64,000 nt of DNA from Limimaricola pyoseonensis (lineage in GTDB: Bacteria > Pseudomonadota > Alphaproteobacteria > Rhodobacterales > Rhodobacteraceae): the NCBI RefSeq assembly GCF_900102015.1, contig NZ_FNAT01000002.1:186001-250000 (forward strand), given 5' to 3'. The notes under the pieces were generated by a model, which did not search any database, was not told where the DNA came from, and was given only the letters and a program-made list of their open reading frames with translations. The stretch's first letter is position 1, and each line of letters begins with the position of its first letter. Positions 26,420-35,001 of this stretch are shown here, one piece after another. The position numbers and the translations under genes are program-made.

Positions 26420-27327
26420 GCGGGGGCGAGCGCGACGAGATCACCGGCACCGAGACCACCGGCCATGAATGGGACGGCATCCGCGAGCTGAACAACCCGC
26501 TGCCGCGCTGGTGGCTGTGGACCTTCTACGCCACCGTGGTCTGGGGCATCGGCTACACCATCGCCTTCCCGGCCTGGCCGCTGGTCTCGGGCGCGACGGC
26601 GGGGGTGCTGGGCTGGTCCACCCGCGCGGCCGTCGCCGAGGAGATCCGCGCGGTCGAAACGGCGCAAACCGGGCAATGGGCGGCGCTGCTCGACGCCGAT
26701 CTGGCGGCGCTGCGCGAGGACGACCCGGACCTGCACCGCTTCGCCGTGCAGGCCGGCGCGGCGCTGTTCCGCACCAACTGCTCGCAATGCCACGGCGCGG
26801 GCGCGGCCGGCGCGGTGGGCTATCCGAACCTGCTCGACGACGACTGGCTCTGGGGCGGCGAGATCGAGGAGATCGCCCACACCATCCGCCACGGCATCCG
26901 CAACGAGGAAGACCCCGAGACGCGCTTCTCGCAGATGCCGGGCTTCGGCGACTTCCTCGGCCGCGACGAGATCCGCAGCCTCGTCGCGCATGTCCGGGCG
27001 CTGCCCGAGGGCGCCGATCCGGAGGCGGGCCCGGCCGGCGCGCTCTTCGCCGACAACTGCGCCTCGTGCCACGGCGCGGATGCGCGCGGCGACCGGTCGA
27101 TCGGCGCGCCCGACCTCACCGACGCGATCTGGCTCTACGGCGACGCGCCCGAGACCCTGACCCGCGTGATCGCCGAAGGGCCCTACGGCGTGATGCCGGG
27201 CTGGGGCGGCCGGCTCGACGAGGCCGAGCTGCGGGCGCTGGCCTCCTATGTCCACCAGCTCGGCGGCGGCGAGGCCGAGGAGCGGCGGATAGGGGCGGCC
27301 CCCGGCTCGGCCGCGGAACCCGGCTGA
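26416..27327 (+). CDS. ccoP: cbb3-type cytochrome c oxidase subunit III (di-haem)
   Basis: A 303-residue di-haem cytochrome c. An N-terminal region with ELNNPLPRWWLWTFYATVVWG forms the membrane anchor. Two CxxCH haem sites follow: Cys122-Cys125 (CSQCHGAG) and Cys215-Cys218 (CASCHGAD). This is the entry point for electrons into the oxidase. It closes the structural operon and is followed by a strong terminator. Confidence 0.96.
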   Translation: MSGGERDEITGTETTGHEWDGIRELNNPLPRWWLWTFYATVVWGIGYTIAFPAWPLVSGATAGVLGWSTRAAVAEEIRAVETAQTGQWAALLDADLAALREDDPDLHRFAVQAGAALFRTNCSQCHGAGAAGAVGYPNLLDDDWLWGGEIEEIAHTIRHGIRNEEDPETRFSQMPGFGDFLGRDEIRSLVAHVRALPEGADPEAGPAGALFADNCASCHGADARGDRSIGAPDLTDAIWLYGDAPETLTRVIAEGPYGVMPGWGGRLDEAELRALASYVHQLGGGEAEERRIGAAPGSAAEPG

Positions 27328-27328
27328 G

Positions 27329-27370
27329 GCTCGCGCGCCCCCGCCGTCGCGGCGGGGGCGCGCGAGCTTT
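27329..27370 (+). terminator. Strong terminator after ccoNOQP
   Basis: A perfect 17-bp stem (27329-27345 with 27351-27367) closes on a 5-nt loop and is followed by TTT. It begins just after the ccoP stop and lies 7 bp before the FNR box of ccoGHIS. It should separate the structural and assembly operons into two transcripts. Confidence 0.85.
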
Positions 27371-27376
27371 CCGAAA

Positions 27377-27390
27377 TTGATCCACGTCAA
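27377..27390 (+). promoter_or_regulatory. FNR box upstream of ccoG
   Basis: TTGATCCACGTCAA differs from the ccoN box at one base in the spacer. Its centre is about 60 bp from the ccoG ATG, so class II activation would give a leader of about 20 nt. It indicates that ccoGHIS has its own FnrL-controlled promoter. Confidence 0.88.
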
Positions 27391-27443
27391 TGCCGCCCGT
27401 CCTGCCGCGCCGCAGAAGGGCCTCGGCAGACAGGACGGAACAG

Positions 27444-28868
27444 ATGACGGCACGATCTTCCTCACTCTACGCGGCGCGGGTGCCGATCTTCCCGCGCCGG
27501 GTCTCGGGCTTCTACCGCCGGCTGAAATGGCAGATCATGGCGGTGACGCTGGGGATCTACTACCTCACCCCGTGGCTGCGCTGGGATCGCGGGCCGGAGC
27601 TGCCCGACCAGGCGGTGCTGGTCGATCTCGCGCATCGGCGCTTCTACTTCTTCATGATCGAGATCTGGTCGCACGAGTTCTACTTCGTGGCGGGGCTTCT
27701 GGTCATGGCCGGGATCGGCCTGTTCCTGTTCACCGCGGCGCTGGGCCGGGTCTGGTGCGGCTATGCCTGCCCGCAGACGGTCTGGACCGACCTCTTCATC
27801 CTGGTCGAGCGCTGGATCGACGGCGACCGCAACGCCCGGCTGCGGCTGCACGCCGCGCCCTGGTCGGTGCGCAAGTGGCGGCTGCGGCTGACCAAGTGGA
27901 CGGCTTGGGCGCTGATCGGCCTCATGACCGGCGGGGCCTGGGTGTTCTACTTCACCGACGCGCCGACGCTGGCGCGCGATCTCGCGAACTTCTCCGCCCC
28001 GCCCGTGGCCTACGCCACCATCCTCGTGCTGACCGCCACCACATTCGTCTTCGGCGGCTTCATGCGCGAGCAGGTCTGCATCTACATGTGCCCCTGGCCG
28101 CGCATCCAGGGCGCGATGATGGACGAGGATACGCTGACCGTCGCCTATCGCGACTGGCGCGGCGAGCCGCGCGGCAAGCATCGCAAGGCCGTCGCGGCCG
28201 AGGGCTTGGGCGACTGCATCGACTGCAGCGCCTGCGTCAATGTCTGCCCGATGGGGATCGACATCCGCGATGGCCAGCAGATGGCCTGCATCACCTGCGC
28301 GCTGTGCATCGACGCCTGCGACGAGGTCATGGCCCGCACCGGCCGCGACCGGGGCCTGATCGACTACCTCGCGCTGTCGGATGCCCCGCGCGAGGCGGCC
28401 GGCGCCGCGCCGCGCCCGGCGCGGCAGCACGTCTTCCGCCCGCGCAACATCCTCTACGCCGCGCTCTGGGCCGGGATCGGCGTGGCGCTGGTGGCGATGC
28501 TGTTCATGCGCGCCGATGTCGAGCTGACGGTCGCGCCCGAGCGCAACCCGCGCTTCGTGACGCTCTCGGACGGCAGCATCCGCAACGCCTACGACCTGCG
28601 GCTGCGCAACAAGACCGGCACGCCGCGGGACTTCGCGCTGTCGCTGGGCGGCGGGACGGGGCTGGCGCTCTCGGTCGAGGGCGCGGCGCGGCCGGTCGTC
28701 ACCGTGCCCGCCGACACCCAGGCGCTGGCCCGCATCTACGTGACCGCGCCGCCGGCATCGGCGCAGGCCGGGCAACATCGCAGCACGCTGCGGATCTGGG
28801 CCGAGGCCGCCGGCGACGGCGCGCGCGCCTCGGTCGACACCACCTTCAACGGGCAGGACAAGCCATGA
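27444..28868 (+). CDS. ccoG: cbb3 oxidase accessory protein CcoG (FixG/RdxA)
   Basis: A 474-residue membrane iron-sulphur protein needed for cbb3 biogenesis, probably as a copper reductase. It has membrane helices, the CGYACPQTVW and CIYMCPWPR motifs, and a ferredoxin-like pair of Cys clusters beginning at Cys258 (CIDCSACVNVCP, then CITCALCIDAC). A C-terminal Ig-like domain follows. ATG 27444 gives MTARSSSLYAAR, preceded by a purine-rich run; the upstream in-frame ATG overlaps the FNR box and was rejected. Confidence 0.95.
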   Translation: MTARSSSLYAARVPIFPRRVSGFYRRLKWQIMAVTLGIYYLTPWLRWDRGPELPDQAVLVDLAHRRFYFFMIEIWSHEFYFVAGLLVMAGIGLFLFTAALGRVWCGYACPQTVWTDLFILVERWIDGDRNARLRLHAAPWSVRKWRLRLTKWTAWALIGLMTGGAWVFYFTDAPTLARDLANFSAPPVAYATILVLTATTFVFGGFMREQVCIYMCPWPRIQGAMMDEDTLTVAYRDWRGEPRGKHRKAVAAEGLGDCIDCSACVNVCPMGIDIRDGQQMACITCALCIDACDEVMARTGRDRGLIDYLALSDAPREAAGAAPRPARQHVFRPRNILYAALWAGIGVALVAMLFMRADVELTVAPERNPRFVTLSDGSIRNAYDLRLRNKTGTPRDFALSLGGGTGLALSVEGAARPVVTVPADTQALARIYVTAPPASAQAGQHRSTLRIWAEAAGDGARASVDTTFNGQDKP

Positions 28869-29314
28869 CCACAAGGGAACTCACCGGCCGCCACGTGTTG
28901 GGGCTCTTCGCCGGCGCCTTCGCCGTGATCATCGGGGTCAACCTTACCATGGCGGTGCAGGCCGTGGGCAGCTTCTCGGGGCTCGAGGTCGACAGCAGCT
29001 ACGTCGCGAGCCAGAGCTTCGAGCGCCGCCGCGCGGCGCAGGAGCGGCTGGGCTGGACCGTGCGGGCCGATCACGAGGGCGGCGCGCTGCGGCTCGAGCT
29101 GCGCGACCGGGACGGCCGGATCGTCACGCCCGCCCGCCTCGCCGTCGCGATCGGGCGGCCGACGGAGCGGGCCGAGCCGCTGCAGATCGGGGCCGCGGAC
29201 GGCACGCCCGTCCCGCTCGATCTCGCGCCCGGCCTGTGGCGGATCGACCTCGAGGCCGAGGCCGCCGACGGCACGCCGTTCGAGAAGCGCATCGCCCTGC
29301 GGGTGCGGCCGTGA
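28865..29314 (+). CDS. ccoH: cbb3 oxidase assembly protein CcoH (FixH)
   Basis: A 149-residue protein with one N-terminal membrane helix (about residues 9-32) and a periplasmic domain. The FixH hallmark is GLEVDSSYVASQSFERR. Start and stop both overlap the neighbours (ATGA at 28865, GTGA at 29311-29314). It is required for oxidase assembly. Confidence 0.93.
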   Translation: MTTRELTGRHVLGLFAGAFAVIIGVNLTMAVQAVGSFSGLEVDSSYVASQSFERRRAAQERLGWTVRADHEGGALRLELRDRDGRIVTPARLAVAIGRPTERAEPLQIGAADGTPVPLDLAPGLWRIDLEAEAADGTPFEKRIALRVRP

Positions 29315-31467
29315 CCGCGGCCTGCCCGGCCTGCGTGGCGGCGCCGATGTCGCAGGACGCGCCGGCCGCCACGATCGCGCGTCCCGACCTCGTGCTGCAC
29401 CTGCCAGACATCCATTGCGCCGCCTGCATCGCCTCGGTCGAGGCGGCGCTGGCGCGGCTGCCCGGCATCCGCGAGGCGCGGGTCAACCTGACCCGCAAGC
29501 GCGTGCACCTGTGCACCGACGGCCTCGACGCGGACGGCGTGATCGACGCGCTCGCCGCCCGGGGCCACAGGGCGCAGCGCCTCGACACCGACCTGCTGGC
29601 CGGCCGCGACAGCACCGGGCGCGACCTGATCCTGCGGATCGGCGTGTCGGGCTTCGCGATGATGAACGTGATGCTGCTGTCGGTCGCGGTGTGGTCCGGC
29701 GCGGCTCAGGCGACGGCGCAGCTGTTCCACCTCGTCTCGGCGCTGATCGCGCTGCCCGCCGTGGCCTACGCGGCGCGGCCCTTCTTCGCCTCGGCGGCGC
29801 GGGCGGTCTCGGCGGGGCGGCTCAACATGGACGTGCCGATCTCGCTGGCCATCGGCCTCGCGACGCTGGTCTCGCTTCTGGGCGCGCTCGAGGGGGCGGA
29901 GCGGCCGGGCTGGTTCGACGCCGCGCTGGCGCTGACCTTCTTCCTGCTGATCGGCCGCTACCTCGACCATGCCGGCCGGCAGGCAGCGCGCTCGGCGGCC
30001 TCGGAACTGGCCGCGCTCGAGGCGCCGCAGGCGCTGCGGCTGCAGGGCGGCCGAGAGGAGATCGTGCGCGCGGCCAGCCTCGTCGAGGGCGACCTGATCC
30101 GCGTCAGGCCGGGCGACCGGGTGCCGGCCGACGGGGTGGTGCGCGACGGCGAGAGCGATCTCGACCGCTCGGCGCTGACCGGCGAGAGCCGGCCGCAGCC
30201 GGTGGCGCCGGGGGCCGAGATCTCGGCCGGCGAGACCAATCTGAGTGGCCCGCTCACCGTCGAGGTGCGCCGCGCCGGCTCGGACACCCGGCTGCGGCGG
30301 CTGGCCGAGCTGGTGGCGGTGGCCGAGAACCAGCGCTCGCGGCATTCCGGCCTCGCCGACCGCGCGGCGCGGATCTATGCGCCGGTCGTGCACCTGCTGG
30401 GCGCGGCGGCCTTCCTCGGCTGGTGGTGGGGCACCGCCGACGGCTGGCGCGCGCTCGACGTGGCGATCTCGGTGCTGGTGATCACCTGTCCCTGCGCGCT
30501 CGGCCTCGCGGTGCCTGCGGTCTCGACCGTGACGACCGGCTGGCTGTTCCGCCGCGGCATCCTCGTCAAGTCGCACACCGCGCTCGAGCGGATGTCCGAG
30601 ATCGACATGGTGGTGTTCGACAAGACCGGCACGCTGACCACCGGCGAGCTGGTGCTGGCGGGCGATCCGCCCGACGCGGTCCTGGCGCTGGCGGCAGGGC
30701 TGGCGCAGGCCTCGGCGCATCCGCTGTCGCGCGCGATCCGCGCCGCCGCCCATGCGCGCGGGCTCGCGCCGGTGCCGGTGGAGCGGCTGCGCGAGCGGCC
30801 CGGCCGCGGGGTCGAGGGGCGCCACGAGGGCCGCGAGGTCGCGCTGGGCAACCCCGATTGGCTGGGCATGAAGGCCGATCACGACGAAACCGTCGTCGGG
30901 CTGCGCGATGCCCAAGGCGCGACCTACGCGCTGCGCTTCGCCGAGACGCCCCGGGCCGACGCCGCGGCCAGCGTCGCGCGGCTGCGCGCCGAGGGCTACG
31001 AGGTGGCGCTTCTGTCGGGCGACGCGCCGGGCCCGGTCGCGCGCCTCGCGGCCGGGCTGGGGATCGAACGCTTCGAGGCGCGCATGTCGCCCGAGGCCAA
31101 GGTCGACTGGCTCAGGGCCCGCCGGGCCGAGGGGCGGCGCTGCCTGATGGTGGGCGACGGCCTGAACGACACCGGCGGCCTGGCCGAGAGCCATGCCTCG
31201 ATCGCGCCGGGCAACGCGCTCGACGCGGCGCGCAACGCGGCCGACCTCGTGCTGCTGCATGACCGGCTGACCGCGGTGTCGGACGCGCTCGCGATGGCGC
31301 GGGTGGCGACGCGCCGGATGCGGCAGAACATCTGGCTGTCGGTGCTCTACAACGCGGTGTCGATCCCGCTGGCGCTGGCCGGGCTCGCGACGCCCTGGCT
31401 CGCGGCGCTGGCGATGTCGAGCTCCTCGCTCACGGTCAGCCTCAACGCGGCGAGGCGCATGCGATGA
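29311..31467 (+). CDS. ccoI: Copper-exporting P1B-type ATPase CcoI (FixI)
   Basis: A 718-residue P-type ATPase that exports copper for cbb3 oxidase maturation. The N-terminus has a CPAC pair (Cys5, Cys8), then a metal-binding domain with Cys36-Ala-Ala-Cys39. Further motifs are the TGES loop, CPC at Cys393, the phosphorylation site DKTGT at Asp437, and GDGLND. GTG 29311 overlaps the ccoH stop. It is typical of the CcoI subgroup, which supplies the oxidase, rather than the CopA detoxification pump. Confidence 0.94.
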   Translation: MTAACPACVAAPMSQDAPAATIARPDLVLHLPDIHCAACIASVEAALARLPGIREARVNLTRKRVHLCTDGLDADGVIDALAARGHRAQRLDTDLLAGRDSTGRDLILRIGVSGFAMMNVMLLSVAVWSGAAQATAQLFHLVSALIALPAVAYAARPFFASAARAVSAGRLNMDVPISLAIGLATLVSLLGALEGAERPGWFDAALALTFFLLIGRYLDHAGRQAARSAASELAALEAPQALRLQGGREEIVRAASLVEGDLIRVRPGDRVPADGVVRDGESDLDRSALTGESRPQPVAPGAEISAGETNLSGPLTVEVRRAGSDTRLRRLAELVAVAENQRSRHSGLADRAARIYAPVVHLLGAAAFLGWWWGTADGWRALDVAISVLVITCPCALGLAVPAVSTVTTGWLFRRGILVKSHTALERMSEIDMVVFDKTGTLTTGELVLAGDPPDAVLALAAGLAQASAHPLSRAIRAAAHARGLAPVPVERLRERPGRGVEGRHEGREVALGNPDWLGMKADHDETVVGLRDAQGATYALRFAETPRADAAASVARLRAEGYEVALLSGDAPGPVARLAAGLGIERFEARMSPEAKVDWLRARRAEGRRCLMVGDGLNDTGGLAESHASIAPGNALDAARNAADLVLLHDRLTAVSDALAMARVATRRMRQNIWLSVLYNAVSIPLALAGLATPWLAALAMSSSSLTVSLNAARRMR

Positions 31468-31649
31468 ACGTGCTCGTGATCCTGATGCCGGTGTCGTTGT
31501 TCCTGGGGGGGCTGGGGCTGCTCGGCTTCCTGTGGACGCTGCGGTCGCAGCAGTACGAGGATCCGGACGGGGACAAGGCCCGGATCCTGAACGACAGGTG
31601 GGACGAGCTGCCCGATGACGGCGGCCCGGTCCCCCGCGCGCCGCGCTAG
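31464..31649 (+). CDS. ccoS: cbb3 oxidase assembly protein CcoS
   Basis: A 61-residue membrane protein with one N-terminal helix (MNVLVILMPVSLFLGGLGLL) and the family-typical acidic segment QYEDPDGDKARIL. Its ATG overlaps the ccoI stop (ATGA). CcoS is needed to insert cofactors into cbb3 oxidase. Last gene of the ccoGHIS operon. Confidence 0.93.
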   Translation: MNVLVILMPVSLFLGGLGLLGFLWTLRSQQYEDPDGDKARILNDRWDELPDDGGPVPRAPR

Positions 31650-31762
31650 GCGGCATCGCGGCGAGGCTGCGTGGCCGGGGCAGGGCCCGGCGGTCCGCCG
31701 CGGGCCGCCCGGGTCTTGGCCCGCCGCCTGCCGAAGCGCGCGTGTCGCGTGGCCGGGCGGCG

Positions 31763-32494
31763 TCAGCCGCCGCAGCAGGCCGCGCGGCGACGGTCCTGGG
31801 CCCCGTGCCCCGGCCCGGCGATCTCCAGCACCAGCTTGCGGCGCACGGTCTGCGCGAAGGTCGCGCGGCTCTCGGCCGTCACCATGAAGGCGCCGGGCCC
31901 GCCGATGATGCGCGTGGCATATTCGGCCTCGAGATTGCCGCCCGCGCGCCGTCCGTCCTCGGGCCGCAGGATCGGCAGGGCGTTTATGGTGATGCCGGCC
32001 GCGATCACCTCGGCCCGCGCGGCGGCGATCGACGGGCCCGAGGAGTTGCCGATGCTGTCGCCGGAGAAGTCGATCACCGCGCGCGGCGCGTCGATGTCGT
32101 TGCTCTCGATCAGCCGCTTGCCCTCGAGCAGGGCGCCGCCGATGGCGTTGCGGCCGACGGCGAGGCGGGGCGGGGTCAGCAGCGCCTCGGCGAAGGCCGC
32201 CGCGCTGTCGTGGTCCGAGATGATCGTCCAGCCCACCACCACGGCGGTGTTGGTCGCCCATTCGACATAGGTCACCGCGATGGTGCCGTAGAGCGAATCC
32301 TCGATCGCCGCGACGACCTCCGGATCGGTCAGGGCCATGGCGTAGCCCTGCCGTTGGAACGCCAGCTCCCCGTCGTCGATCGAGCCGGAGCCGTCGGCCA
32401 GCAGCACCAGCTCAAGCCCGACCTCGCGGCGCTCCTGCGCGAAGCCGGCGCCCGCGGCGAGAAGCGCGAGAAGGAGGAGACCGGGAAGCTTCAT
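31763..32494 (-). CDS. DUF1194 domain protein (vWA-like), exported
   Basis: A 243-residue protein with a Sec signal peptide (residues 1-19, ending GFA). It has a von Willebrand A-like fold with the MIDAS-type motif Asp34-x-Ser36-x-Ser38 (ADGSGS) and the central VIDFSGDS segment, both typical of DUF1194. The C-terminus ends in an unusual basic run followed by CCGG. Function unknown. The gene stands alone and is convergent to ccoS; no functional link to the oxidase is evident. Confidence 0.8.
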   Translation of the reverse strand: MKLPGLLLLALLAAGAGFAQERREVGLELVLLADGSGSIDDGELAFQRQGYAMALTDPEVVAAIEDSLYGTIAVTYVEWATNTAVVVGWTIISDHDSAAAFAEALLTPPRLAVGRNAIGGALLEGKRLIESNDIDAPRAVIDFSGDSIGNSSGPSIAAARAEVIAAGITINALPILRPEDGRRAGGNLEAEYATRIIGGPGAFMVTAESRATFAQTVRRKLVLEIAGPGHGAQDRRRAACCGG

Positions 32495-32683
32495 GCGGGG
32501 CAGGATAGCCCGGTTCCGCCACGATCGCGACGGTTTCGGCCGGACCGGGGCCGGACCGGCGCATAAGAGCCCATGGGGGCCTCGGGGCGCTGCCGCCTCC
32601 TGCCGGGCTGCCGGCCCGGAAATCGCTGTGGCCACCGGCGCCGCCAGCCGCTAGCGTCGCGCCGCCACGAGGAGGAGGGACGC

Positions 32684-33835
32684 ATGGCCGAAGCGAAAGA
32701 GGCGCCGCTGGCGGGGCTGAGGGTGGTCGAGCTGGCGCGCATCCTCGCCGGGCCCTGGGCCGGGCAGGTGCTGGCCGATCTCGGCGCCGAGGTGATCAAG
32801 GTCGAGGCGCCCGAGGGCGACGACACCCGCCGCTGGGGCCCGCCCTGGATCGAGGTCGAGGGCGACCGCTCCGCCGCCTATTTCCACGCCTGCAACCGCG
32901 GCAAGAAGAGCGTCACCGCCGATTTCCGCACGCCCGAGGGGCTGGAGCTGACCCGCGCGCTGATCCGCGGCGCCGACGTGGTTATCGAGAACTTCAAGGT
33001 CGGGGGGCTCGCGAAATACGGGCTCGACTACGAGAGCCTCAAGGAAGAGAACCCGGCGCTGGTCTACTGCTCGATCACCGGTTTCGGGCAGGACGGTCCC
33101 TATGCGGCCCGGGCCGGCTACGACTTCCTGATCCAGGGCATGTCGGGGATCATGGACCTGACCGGCGACCCGGCGGGCGAGCCGCAGAAGATCGGCGTCG
33201 CCTTCACCGACATCTTCACCGGGCTCTACTCGGTCATCGCTATCCAGGCGGCGCTCGCCGCGCGCCAGAAGACCGGCCGGGGCCAGCATATCGACATGGC
33301 GCTGATGGACTGCGCGACCGGCGTGCTCGCCAACCAGGCGATGAACTTCCTCGCCACCGGCGAGGCGCCGCGGCGGCTGGGCAACGCGCACCCCAATATC
33401 GCGCCCTACCAGGTGTTCCGCGCTGCCGATGGCGACCTGATCCTCGCGGTCGGCAATGACGGCCAGTTCCGCCGCGCCTGCGCGGTGCTGGGGCTGGACG
33501 CGCTGCCGGACGATGCGCGCTTCGCCACCAACGGCGCGCGCGTCGCCAACCGCGAGGCGCTCTCCGAGGCGATGGGCGCGGCCTTCGCGGCGCGCGGCCG
33601 CGACGAGGTGCTGGCCGCGCTCGAGGCCGCGACGGTGCCCGCCGGGCCGATCAACCGGGTCGACCAGGTCTTCGCCGACCCGCAGGTGACGGCGCGGGGC
33701 CTTCGGATCGAGCCCGAGGGCGTGCCGGGGCTGCGCAGCCCGATCCGCTTTTCCGACAGCCCGCTCGCGCTCGACCGCCGCGCGCCCAAGCTCGGCGAGC
33801 ATGACCGCGAGGACACGGGCGGCAGCGGGGCGTAG
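32684..33835 (+). CDS. CaiB/BaiF family CoA-transferase
   Basis: A 383-residue family III CoA-transferase, which moves CoA between carboxylic acids. Signature segments are RVVELARILAGPWAGQVLADLGAEVIK at the N-terminus, ADVVIENFKVG, and QHIDMALMD. The catalytic Asp probably lies in the latter or in the nearby DLTGDPAG region. ATG 32684 has an excellent Shine-Dalgarno sequence (GGAGGAGGGA). The substrate cannot be inferred; no CoA-metabolism partner is adjacent. Confidence 0.88.
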   Translation: MAEAKEAPLAGLRVVELARILAGPWAGQVLADLGAEVIKVEAPEGDDTRRWGPPWIEVEGDRSAAYFHACNRGKKSVTADFRTPEGLELTRALIRGADVVIENFKVGGLAKYGLDYESLKEENPALVYCSITGFGQDGPYAARAGYDFLIQGMSGIMDLTGDPAGEPQKIGVAFTDIFTGLYSVIAIQAALAARQKTGRGQHIDMALMDCATGVLANQAMNFLATGEAPRRLGNAHPNIAPYQVFRAADGDLILAVGNDGQFRRACAVLGLDALPDDARFATNGARVANREALSEAMGAAFAARGRDEVLAALEAATVPAGPINRVDQVFADPQVTARGLRIEPEGVPGLRSPIRFSDSPLALDRRAPKLGEHDREDTGGSGA

Positions 33836-33898
33836 CGCCACGGCTGGCGCGCGGCGGGGCAGGGCGGCTAGACCGGTGCGGCCAGCCCGGAGACCGCC

Positions 33899-34816
33899 AT
33901 GCGCCTGCCTCTCGCCGCCCTGACCGTAGCGATCGCCCTGCCAGTACAGGCAGAGACGCCGGGCAAGACACGGGCCGAGACGCAGGCCAAGACGCTGGGC
34001 TGGGGGCGGATCTTCTCGAACGACTACATCGGCGACGGCCACGACCGCTGGCGCAGCGGCTCTTTCGCGCTGTCGATGATCCGGGGCGATGCCTGGGACG
34101 GCGCGCCGCCCGCCGGGCCGGACGCGCTGCTGGAGCTGAGGTTTCGCAGCGAAATCCTCGCCCCCGCGCGCACGCGCGACGGGCGCGACGACCGGCCCTA
34201 TGCCGGGCTTCTGGCTTTCGGCGCCTTCGGGCACCAGTCGCTCGGACCGATCGAGGGCAGCTTCGGCGGCGAGGTGATCGCGCGCGGCCCCTCGACGGGC
34301 CTGTCGGAGTTCCAGGAGCGGACGCACGATATCCTCGGCTTCGAGCCGCCGCGCGGCACCGACCGGCAGCTCGGCGACGCGCTGCACCTGCATGCGCAGA
34401 GCGAAGTGGCCTGGCCGCTGCGGCCGGACGACCGCCTCACGCTGCGCCCCTTCCTCGCCGCCGAGGCGGGCAGCGAGGAGCTGCTGCGCCTCGGCGCGGA
34501 CCTCGTCTGGGGCGGCATCGGCCATGACGCGCTGTGGCTGCGCGACCCCGTGACCGGCCAGCCCTATCGCGGGATCGAGGCGCCGGAGACCGGCTGGGCC
34601 GTCACCGCCGGTGCCGACTGGGCCGCGGTGGGCGACAGCGTCTTCCTGCCCGGCCGCGAGGAACGCGACCGCACCCGCGCCCGCGCCGGTTTGCACTGGC
34701 AGCCGGCCCCCGAGATCCGGCTGTTCTACGGGCTGACATGGTTGTCGGAGGAGTTCGCGGGCCAGCACGAGGCGCAGGTGCTGGGGTCGCTCAAGCTCGA
34801 GTTCGGGCTCTGGTAG
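33899..34816 (+). CDS. LpxR-like lipid A 3'-O-deacylase (DUF2219)
   Basis: A 305-residue outer-membrane-type beta-barrel protein with a Sec signal peptide (residues 1-18). It has the N-terminal segment SNDYIGDGHDRWRSGSF (Asn41-Asp42), the family segment DDRPYAGLLAF, and SEFQERTHDIL with His143. These match the positions of the Asn, Asp and His used by LpxR, so catalysis is plausible. LpxR removes the 3'-acyloxyacyl chains of lipid A. The protein ends in an aromatic residue (FGLW), typical of outer-membrane barrels recognised by BAM. Confidence 0.78.
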   Translation: MRLPLAALTVAIALPVQAETPGKTRAETQAKTLGWGRIFSNDYIGDGHDRWRSGSFALSMIRGDAWDGAPPAGPDALLELRFRSEILAPARTRDGRDDRPYAGLLAFGAFGHQSLGPIEGSFGGEVIARGPSTGLSEFQERTHDILGFEPPRGTDRQLGDALHLHAQSEVAWPLRPDDRLTLRPFLAAEAGSEELLRLGADLVWGGIGHDALWLRDPVTGQPYRGIEAPETGWAVTAGADWAAVGDSVFLPGREERDRTRARAGLHWQPAPEIRLFYGLTWLSEEFAGQHEAQVLGSLKLEFGLW

Positions 34817-34823
34817 GGGGCGG

Positions 34824-34851
34824 TTGACTCGCCCCTCCACGGCTGTATAAG
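34824..34851 (+). promoter_or_regulatory. Housekeeping sigma-type promoter for rpsD
   Basis: TTGACT (34824-34829) and TATAAG (34846-34851) are separated by 16 bp. This is the best -35/-10 pair in the window. Transcription would start near 34858, giving a leader of about 145 nt before the rpsD start. Confidence 0.65.
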
Positions 34852-34899
34852 CCGCCCGTCCCGGGACGCGGTTCCGGGGCATTCATTGGTGTTGGCGGA

Positions 34900-34982
34900 C
34901 CCCGCGAGGGGATCCCTGTCGGGAGGCGGCCCCAAGGCCGTCCCAGAGGACAACGCCCTTCGATACATGGCCCCCCGGGGCC
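34900..34982 (+). promoter_or_regulatory. Hairpin-rich rpsD leader
   Basis: The untranslated leader holds four consecutive small hairpins. They are CCCC-GCGA-GGGG (34900-34911, a GNRA tetraloop), TCCC-TGTC-GGGA (34913-34924), CGGCC-CCAA-GGCCG (34927-34940) and GGCCCC-CC-GGGGCC (34969-34982). The last ends five bases before the ribosome-binding site (about 34987-34993). S4 represses its own translation by binding leader RNA in other bacteria, so an autoregulatory role is plausible but unproven here. Confidence 0.5.
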
Positions 34983-35001
34983 GAGAGAAGGAGATCAGAG
35001 A

